Assembly (NCBI RefSeq): GCF_000146285.1
Contig: NZ_GL385912.1
Coordinates: forward strand, 1,991,251-2,055,250
Source of the DNA: Mobiluncus curtisii subsp. curtisii ATCC 35241
Lineage (GTDB): Bacteria > Actinomycetota > Actinomycetes > Actinomycetales > Actinomycetaceae
Direction: 5' to 3'
DNA: 64,000 nt
The translations under genes were made by a program, and so were the position numbers. The notes under the pieces are model-generated. The model ran no database searches. It saw only the letters and a list, made by a program, of their open reading frames with translations, and was not told where the DNA came from. Shown one piece after another: positions 56,701 through 64,000 of this stretch; within the stretch, counting starts at the first letter, position 1; each line of letters begins with the position of its first letter.

Positions 56701-56900
56701 TCATGTCCGCGCTGCATCATCTGCAGCAAGACGGGGGACGCTGCGTGGGAATCATCTCGCATGTCAGCGAACTGCAGGGGGAAATTCCCCTCCAGGTGCA
56801 AGTGCGAAACTACCAGAGCGGAAATACCACAGAGCTAAAACCGAGCGGGACCCGCAAGATTGGCTCCTACCTCCAAATCAACGGTTTGGATACGTTTTAG
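53724..56900 (+). CDS. sbcC: Exonuclease subunit SbcC
   Basis: 1058 residues, Rad50-like SMC ATPase. Walker A ITGKTGSGKSTILDGI (~34-42), two long coiled coils around a zinc hook CPVC near residue 556, then signature LSGGEKFYCSLAIAMALSE and Walker B IFIDEGFGSLD. The stop overlaps that of the convergent gene by bases TTAG. Confidence 0.96.
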   Translation: MKFHRLTLDGVGSFYERTTLDLDTLAESGLFLITGKTGSGKSTILDGIVYALYGDVAGERESTTDRILSYYWDKDYPPEVVLVFSAHDKFYELQRTVTFTKPGRKTPVPSIAQLKVSDTSVFTKVTEPIATGKDVTKMVVEILGLEKSHFLQTVILPQGQIQQFLTAGAGQRHEVLSNLFGASNFIALEKAAKERASQGKETTAEYTRRLDELLTTAYADLSNIEIAGENETAWHDTLEEFAAAKDAAAQSISALDRAGQPLFASATKILCSETAQSKDAAEQAQEHYLAAQTELTKAETEQRVILEARQMADKLSQLTAKTTEIEQLDQRNQKALHANAVIDADDAAQEPYQSARHQRANILDTLAQLVDNDTDLARFRDRVSALSDTDLQNWLEDADFSPHLADLRDEISAEVNASQKKLETIKANLSLQREKTTAAHSKESKLESLHNQMHQLADNAKTTKATLDQKRQSLREQKSLADGLVSRQTELANVQELHEWAKSAEKLTTELKAAQENVASLQAHYDQAQENAASVLRKWSSTAASRLAARLKDGESCPVCGSRNHPHPAAETTNQTTFQDYEAAVRDAKEAQDRLTHGNETKTEINTKLQTATDQLQGRDVESLAADLAVATQALAAATAASEQVPQLEETIAALEESRERNQTEREILIQQEAGLSTEIKNLHADIQELADKIQAELAAFNPDSDPKDLLETNQLSLDTVKQLSKFYDSWLAIRQEWIISHAALCKSLTDHGFESVAEAQTYAKPRQQLETDQETVTSHHKAAADLRAKLDTDAYRDKAAANIPDLESLRAAVATSEQEYRSLTQRTAAMDRSHENLCRLQEKYAQTKQEWDTKVSEIAGYERLSQVLNGDNAKKTTLSAYYLSKRLGQVIFVANQLISDVSGGYYQIRHNDQYEADRNQKYHGLGIEMYNGAEDQVVPPKSLSGGEKFYCSLAIAMALSEVVQRERGGITLENIFIDEGFGSLDNDTREAVMSALHHLQQDGGRCVGIISHVSELQGEIPLQVQVRNYQSGNTTELKPSGTRKIGSYLQINGLDTF

Positions 56901-57433
56901 CTCAAACCCAGGAATTCACGCAGAATCTCAAGCTCGGAACCATCGAACCACAGTAATTCTGGAAACTCCAGTTCTGGGGAGGGCTCTCCCGCCTCGGTCG
57001 CGCCCTCTGCCTGCCCTGCGCGCAGTTGTACCAGTTTCGCTACTTCTGCGATAGCCGCCGGTTCATCTACATGATAAGACACCACTTCAGAATACTGAAC
57101 CGGTCGAGTCAAGATATATGATCCACCGCATTTCGAGGGGCAGGATTGCAGGTCAGTACCGGCGACCTCCGCCACGGCTACTACCCGGAGGGGACGGGGA
57201 CTGTCGACTTGCGCATCCAAAGATTTCAACGCCGCGGCGTGTAAAGCCTCATCCTCCGCCACTTCCCGATCCTCCCCACGCAACTCACCGGGGGCAGGAA
57301 AACCGGCAGCCACGCACCACGCCTCATCCACAACGGTGACCGGCGAGCCTTCCCAAGTTTTGCCCTGCAGACATGCCGGGCTAAGCGCGATGTAGGCACG
57401 AATGTTTTTCAGTTGTTGGGGCACGCTACTCAT
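56897..57433 (-). CDS. Hypothetical protein, possibly DUF6912-like
   Basis: 178 residues, soluble, acidic, Ala/Glu-rich. The N-terminus NIRAYIALSPACLQGKTW and the middle PRPLRVVAVAEVAG suggest two beta strands typical of a DUF6912-like protein that neighbours CpaE-like genes in actinobacteria, but I am not certain. It overlaps the upstream CpaE-like gene by four bases (ATGA), so they are translated together. Confidence 0.6.
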   Translation of the reverse strand: MSSVPQQLKNIRAYIALSPACLQGKTWEGSPVTVVDEAWCVAAGFPAPGELRGEDREVAEDEALHAAALKSLDAQVDSPRPLRVVAVAEVAGTDLQSCPSKCGGSYILTRPVQYSEVVSYHVDEPAAIAEVAKLVQLRAGQAEGATEAGEPSPELEFPELLWFDGSELEILREFLGLS

Positions 57434-58755
57434 TTTTTATATTCTTTCTGTTCACCGCGTTTAAACTTCCACAGTTTGTTTTCCCCCGGTCTGTTTCGTC
57501 TCGAACCGCGTCGGGGCAGCAAACCAAGTTGTTTAAAGATTTCGTTTTGCACCCTTTCTAAGTCTTCCAGTACCCCAGCACGCGGATTTACTGTCATCAC
57601 GTCACAAGCAGCTATCAGAGCACGGTCAAAATCTTCTCCAGCTTCCCGCACCACTGCCACCGGTAGGTTCGGAACTGAAGCTGCTACCACGTTAACTATG
57701 GAATTGCGCCAGTTTGCTCCGCCTACGGAGGCCCGTCCGCGATTCACTACTGCCAAGGTAGGGCAGTTCCACAGTTCCTGTTCACGAGCCCAATTGTGAT
57801 TAACCAGCAGCCGGCGAATGCCCACCGGATCAGCCAGACCGACCTCCACCACCAGGTCAGCAACGTCAAGAGCTCCCAGGGTAGCCCCGTAACGGGTTGG
57901 TCCCATTGCTGCCAGCAAATCTGACTGGTCGTCGGTCCCGCTCGCCAAATCCACCAGAATCCAGCGATAGTTAATCCGAGCCATCTCTAAAAGTGCTGAC
58001 AACGCGTGCTGTCCAACTTCACGCCAACGTTCCGCTTTGGTCAATCCGGTTAACAAGTCAACCCCGAAACCCACGCGATTCACCAGCTGTGGAAAGCTTT
58101 CGGGCTTTAGCTTTCCTTGTTCCGCTAAACGACATCCAGTCACCACCCCAGAGGTGTCCAAGGCTATCCCCAGCATCTGCACCAGGGATGACTCCACGGT
58201 ATCGGCATCGACCAGTAGTACTCGACCATAGTTACGTAAACGCGAAGCAATATTCAAAGCCAATGTAGACTTTCCGGGCGCCCCCACCGGACCCCAAAAA
58301 GCGATTATTTGCCCTATTGAGCCTGCCATTTCCGCATTATCGTTGCTGAATTCCTCACGCGGATTGGGAGGTGGAGGAGGCATCAGAGTAGACATCATCT
58401 GGCTCAGCAGACGTGCCGCCTCGCTCTGTTCAAGTTCTTCCACCCGCGGATCCGCTTTAGCTAAAACTGAAATCCCTCCGCAGCTGTTCAACTGATCCAC
58501 GTCTTCCAGCGGGGCAAAGGCAATAACCGCAACGTTTTCAGCGGTGAGTTCCTGGACGGTGGCTCCTTCCAGTTCCAGCATCTCGGTATCCACCGCTACC
58601 AGTTGTACCAAATGCGCCTTGGCTATCGATAGCAGCTCCGTGGCATCCCGGCAACGCCGGATGACTTGCAGGGGCAGAGAATCTGATTCAATGGTGCGGA
58701 TGATGTCCGCTTCCAAATCCGGATGCAGGCAGGTCGCTACCCCAATAAAACTCAT
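57430..58755 (-). CDS. CpaE/MinD-like P-loop ATPase
   Basis: 441 residues. An N-terminal receiver-like region (~1-110) is followed by a ParA/MinD-type domain. The P-loop is a deviant GPVGAPGKSTLALNIASRL; the strand-Asp is in VLLVDADTVESSLVQMLG, and ILVDLASG follows. A basic tail (RRGSRRNRPGENKLWKFKRG) could bind membrane or nucleic acid. CpaE proteins localise pilus assembly at poles, but no pilus genes are nearby, so its role is open. It overlaps the SAF gene by four bases. Confidence 0.8.
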   Translation of the reverse strand: MSFIGVATCLHPDLEADIIRTIESDSLPLQVIRRCRDATELLSIAKAHLVQLVAVDTEMLELEGATVQELTAENVAVIAFAPLEDVDQLNSCGGISVLAKADPRVEELEQSEAARLLSQMMSTLMPPPPPNPREEFSNDNAEMAGSIGQIIAFWGPVGAPGKSTLALNIASRLRNYGRVLLVDADTVESSLVQMLGIALDTSGVVTGCRLAEQGKLKPESFPQLVNRVGFGVDLLTGLTKAERWREVGQHALSALLEMARINYRWILVDLASGTDDQSDLLAAMGPTRYGATLGALDVADLVVEVGLADPVGIRRLLVNHNWAREQELWNCPTLAVVNRGRASVGGANWRNSIVNVVAASVPNLPVAVVREAGEDFDRALIAACDVMTVNPRAGVLEDLERVQNEIFKQLGLLPRRGSRRNRPGENKLWKFKRGEQKEYKK

Positions 58756-59387
58756 GATGCCACCGGTATCGCCATCAAGGGGGTTTTCGTACCGACAGCA
58801 GCGAGGATAGGTGACAAATCTTCCTCCGGTACGCTTATTTCCACATTCATTTGGTTTTTCGAACCGAGAGCTGTTTCTGACTTCTTCTCAGCCAGAAACA
58901 CGGCTTTATCTGCTAATTTTTGAGCATTTTCCAGCGGAGCATCCGACTCGAAAGTGCTGGCAGATTTTTCATCCGGGAGTTTCCAGATTTCGAGGTAATC
59001 ACCCTTCTTTACGCTGCTTGGCAGGGGTGCGGCTAGATTGAGAACAATCCGTTTGCGGAAGGGCTCAGTTTGGCTCAGCGATGCTTTGGGAATCAGTTGT
59101 CCTCCGGCAATAGTTTGGACGACCACGCTGCCTTCTTGCATCTCGCCTTCGCGCAGGTACTGGCCCGCTGCTCTACCTGGATTAGCGGAAATAACCTCAA
59201 TATCACCAGACTGCACGGTATGCCCCGCAACAAGGGTTGTTTTTGCCACCAGGTAACCCTCCAAGTGGCTGGTCACACGCACTGTCACAATGACCAGGAT
59301 TACAGCTAGTATCATCAGGGCTACCCCCAGTACGGTACGCCGATTCAAGTATTGAGATTTACTTGATATTTCCGAACCGATGGGCAT
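58752..59387 (-). CDS. SAF domain membrane protein (CpaB/RcpC-like)
   Basis: 211 residues, ATG with GGGAGG upstream. One membrane helix (RTVLGVALMILAVILVIVTVRV), then an extracytoplasmic SAF domain (YLVAKTTLVAGHTVQSGDIEVISANPG ... GSVVVQTIAGGQLIPKASLS). SAF domains occur in Flp-pilus and antifreeze-like proteins and bind sugars. It is the first gene of SAF-CpaE-178aa. Confidence 0.82.
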   Translation of the reverse strand: MPIGSEISSKSQYLNRRTVLGVALMILAVILVIVTVRVTSHLEGYLVAKTTLVAGHTVQSGDIEVISANPGRAAGQYLREGEMQEGSVVVQTIAGGQLIPKASLSQTEPFRKRIVLNLAAPLPSSVKKGDYLEIWKLPDEKSASTFESDAPLENAQKLADKAVFLAEKKSETALGSKNQMNVEISVPEEDLSPILAAVGTKTPLMAIPVAS

Positions 59388-59419
59388 ACGAGACCTCCCT
59401 GAAATCTCCTCATAGGCTT

Positions 59420-59485
59420 TATACCATTAAAATATAGAAGCATAGGACTAGTTTTGTTGTGGTTTTATGGTATTTGATATACCAT
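59420..59485. promoter_or_regulatory. ATACCAT repeats between the SAF operon and the BldC-like gene
   Basis: ATACCAT at 59421-59427 and 59479-59485, and its reverse ATGGTAT at 59467-59473, the last two forming an inverted repeat around TTGAT. The left copy overlaps a TATAAA -10 (59423-59418, minus strand) of the SAF operon. Candidate operators for the regulator encoded at 59492. Confidence 0.35.
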
Positions 59486-59491
59486 GAGTAC

Positions 59492-59710
59492 ATGGGATAT
59501 AATTTTTTCACTATTGCTGACGTTGCTGACATGTTAAAGGTTTCTCAGGGCGCAGTACGCAACCTCATAAATAACGGGGAACTCAAAGCAATCCAGATTG
59601 GCGGGCGCGGTCTCTGGCGCATTGAGGAGTCTGCAATGGAGGAATACATTAAAGGACAATATGCCCAAAGCGAGGAAAAAATTGCTTCCGGCGCAGCCTT
59701 GGTGGAGTAA
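59492..59710 (+). CDS. BldC-like excisionase-family helix-turn-helix regulator
   Basis: 72 residues from the ATG at 59492; a GTG 33 bases earlier is open but would place the inverted repeat inside the gene. A MerR-like winged helix: FFTIADVADMLKVSQGAVRNLINNGELKAIQIGGRGLWRI. It resembles BldC-type small DNA-binding proteins. No Shine-Dalgarno is visible, so it may be leaderless. Likely target: the divergent operon. Confidence 0.8.
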   Translation: MGYNFFTIADVADMLKVSQGAVRNLINNGELKAIQIGGRGLWRIEESAMEEYIKGQYAQSEEKIASGAALVE

Positions 59711-59725
59711 CCCCCTTTTCATCGT

Positions 59726-59767
59726 AGCCCGCGCGTTTAACCAGTTCTCAGGCTATACACGCGGGCT
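59726..59767. terminator. Hairpin after the BldC-like gene
   Basis: AGCCCGCG (59726-59733) and CGCGGGCT (59760-59767) with a 26-base loop, between convergent genes. AT-rich sequence follows on the plus strand. Confidence 0.55.
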
Positions 59768-59792
59768 AAAAATTTATTTTCAGCAGCATCCC

Positions 59793-60302
59793 TCAACGGG
59801 GGCAGGAAACATAGAGCAACGCTGCGAGAGCAATAGCCTCACGGCGTCCATGATCGACAACATCCACGAAATCCGCACCAACCCGTTCGATATATCCCTT
59901 CAAAGTTTGGTTTCGGGTAGTGAATTGAATTTCGCGGCGGGTAGCAGCAAACTCCCGCAGCTTCACCGTGCCGGGGATTCTTGATTCCACCAAGGTCGGC
60001 CATTGCGGCGCAGGTCCCAAGCCAGAAACAACTTCGATAGCCCGCTGCCAAATGAATATATCCATGCGTAACAAACGTAAAATCAGCCAACTTGCGGCAG
60101 CTTCGGCAACTTTTCCACGCAGCGATTCTCCGTTGATGAGCTGAATCTCTACCGCAGCGTCCACACTAGCTAGTAAACGACCGGAAAGCGTCACCTCCGT
60201 AGCGTCTGCTGCCGCTAACTCAGTCGCTTCAACTTGGCGCTGCGCCCGCAGTTTCGCCGCAAAATCAGCTGCAAGGTCATCCAGAAATTCGTCATGCTCC
60301 AC
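59793..60302 (-). CDS. Conserved actinobacterial protein with two possible Sm-like repeats
   Basis: 169 residues. An acidic helical N-terminus (FLDDLAADFAAKLRAQRQVEATELAAADATE) precedes two similar blocks: VEIQLINGESLRGKVAEAAASWLIL followed by AIEVVSGLG, and IQFTTRNQTLKGYIERVGADFVDVVDHG followed by AALLYV. The pattern (charged turn NGxxLxG, alternating strands, final hydrophobic strand) resembles Sm/Hfq-type barrels. Related genes are conserved near secA in actinobacteria, often annotated only as hypothetical. No homologue searched. Confidence 0.65.
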   Translation of the reverse strand: MEHDEFLDDLAADFAAKLRAQRQVEATELAAADATEVTLSGRLLASVDAAVEIQLINGESLRGKVAEAAASWLILRLLRMDIFIWQRAIEVVSGLGPAPQWPTLVESRIPGTVKLREFAATRREIQFTTRNQTLKGYIERVGADFVDVVDHGRREAIALAALLYVSCPR

Positions 60303-60488
60303 GCTCCCCAGTCTAGCTCACCCACTTTGGCTACAACAGCAAAGCGTACTACAAGGTATCAGAAATGCGGCAAAACTATCCTAAAGCGTCAGATATTGAC
60401 AAACTAACAAACAGCACCCTATGATAATGAATCAAACATCACCAAATATACGATAACCAAACTGAAACCACTACAAAAAGGAAAAACT

Positions 60489-61307
60489 ATGAAAACCGCA
60501 CTTCTTGAACCTAACATGACGGAAGCTAACACCACTCCCCCGGTGACTCTTCCTCCCGACGATGCCACACCCCAGATTGGGCTCTCCAGGACCCGCCCTT
60601 CTGACGTCCCCACCCCGCCGACCACCACCCGCGTCACCGTAAATCTGCTGCTGGAAACTGAACGGGGATTCCAACAGGAGGTCAAGCGCCAGGGACCTGC
60701 CTCAGATGACCTGCAGCGCACCGCCACGATAGCGACAAACCCACGCCCCCAACCGGTGCTGGGACCTGCCTGGAAACGCCGTCAGGTCGCTAAATCATCC
60801 GTACGGAGTTTAGTCCGGGCGACTTACGCCCAAAGAGGTCAGACAGCACAAATTTTGACGACGTATCACCAAGCGGAAGCAACCGAGCACCCCGGTACCG
60901 TTCCGGCTCGCGAGCTCCCCACAAAATCCGTCCGGAGATCTCCAGTTGAGGACGTCCAACATTCTCCGCGCGTCTGGGCTGCGCAGATGGCTCGATGCGG
61001 CCTGGAAATCATCGAGGGCACTCGCCCGTTATCCCAAATGACTCGCTGGGCATCACCGCAGGCGTATCGTTACCTCGAACAGCGACGCAACGCTATCGTT
61101 TCTAAACAAAAGCCACAGCCCGGACTGACCGGAAAAACACGCCGAGTTTCACCGGTCAGAGTGCTCAGTGCTCACAGCCGGGCGACCTCTGCCACGACTC
61201 ACGAGGCGGTTATCGTGCTCAATGATGGACAGCGAACTCGCGCCGCCGCGCTAACCTTAGAAAATCATGGCGAACAGTGGATGATTGCCGCGATTCGCCT
61301 GGGCTAA
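60489..61307 (+). CDS. Rv3235-family protein
   Basis: 272 residues, ATG with AAAAAGGA upstream. A Pro/Thr/Arg-rich disordered N-terminal two thirds is followed by a compact C-terminal domain (VWAAQMARCGLEIIEGTRPLSQMTRWASPQAYRYLEQRR ... GQRTRAAALTLENHGEQWMIAAIRLG) typical of the Rv3235 family beside secA. Function unknown. It is convergent with secA, ten bases away, with no terminator between them. Confidence 0.8.
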   Translation: MKTALLEPNMTEANTTPPVTLPPDDATPQIGLSRTRPSDVPTPPTTTRVTVNLLLETERGFQQEVKRQGPASDDLQRTATIATNPRPQPVLGPAWKRRQVAKSSVRSLVRATYAQRGQTAQILTTYHQAEATEHPGTVPARELPTKSVRRSPVEDVQHSPRVWAAQMARCGLEIIEGTRPLSQMTRWASPQAYRYLEQRRNAIVSKQKPQPGLTGKTRRVSPVRVLSAHSRATSATTHEAVIVLNDGQRTRAAALTLENHGEQWMIAAIRLG

Positions 61308-61317
61308 CTAAAGTGGC

Positions 61318-64000
<2,683 letters not shown>

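Overview
The window is an ordinary-looking stretch of chromosome from a mid-GC actinobacterium. Evidence: a fused E2/E1 2-oxoglutarate decarboxylase/dehydrogenase (Kgd/OdhA), a sigH/rshA-type redox sigma/anti-sigma pair, the 24-residue actinobacterial ribosomal protein bL37, DisA, an Rv3235-like gene next to secA, an arginine/asparagine-rich Rho and the actinobacterial aroA-rsgA-hisN block. The moderate GC content and the gene set would suit Actinomycetaceae (for example Mobiluncus), but the genus is a guess. No insertion sequence, phage, CRISPR array or rRNA operon was seen; there is one tRNA gene.

Layout. 1-2376 (-): ABC importer (binding lipoprotein, permease, ATPase cut by the window edge). 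2501-5840 (-): two tandem aldehyde-dehydrogenase-fold proteins that both lack the catalytic residues. 6005-10490 (-): str operon rpsL-rpsG-fusA-tuf. 10781-14294: CPBP membrane protease, disA with a membrane-anchored partner, and an orphan membrane protein. 14333-20835 (-): ftsH-folE-folP-folBK-DUF3180, preceded by hpt. 20939-25560 (-): tilS, an NlpC/P60 peptidoglycan hydrolase and rho. 25944-31305 (+): branched-chain amino acid ABC operon with a LivM-LivG fusion, ending in a CBS-ACT protein. 31432-36802 (-): argS, a possible micro-ORF, and hom-thrC-thrB. 36909-43853 (-): tRNA-Arg(CCG), an Nramp transporter, an orphan gene, GDPD, an M23 peptidase, a CNNM/CorC pair and DoxX. 44057-45118 (+): sigH-rshA and bL37. 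45239-51562 (-): kgd, rsgA, aroA. 51631-56900 (+): hisN, sbcD, sbcC. 56897-64000: a SAF/CpaE-like/unknown operon divergent from a BldC-like regulator, a protein with two possible Sm-like repeats, an Rv3235-like protein and the 3' part of secA.

How the parts connect. Several themes recur. Cell-wall remodelling: the NlpC/P60 and M23 hydrolases share a 15-bp upstream element containing GTAACA repeats of the MtrA-box type. Amino-acid supply: the Liv importer with a ligand-sensing CBS-ACT protein converges on the threonine/isoleucine-precursor operon. Thiol stress: sigH has a candidate autoregulatory promoter. Both ABC importers carry a strong hairpin between the binding-protein gene and the permease gene, a layout suited to overproducing the binding protein.

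The most unusual content is the pair of conserved, well-translated ALDH pseudoenzymes at 2.5-5.8 kb. Next come the shared hydrolase regulatory box, the secA-proximal cluster of poorly described proteins, and the in-frame ORF that directly follows the argS stop codon.
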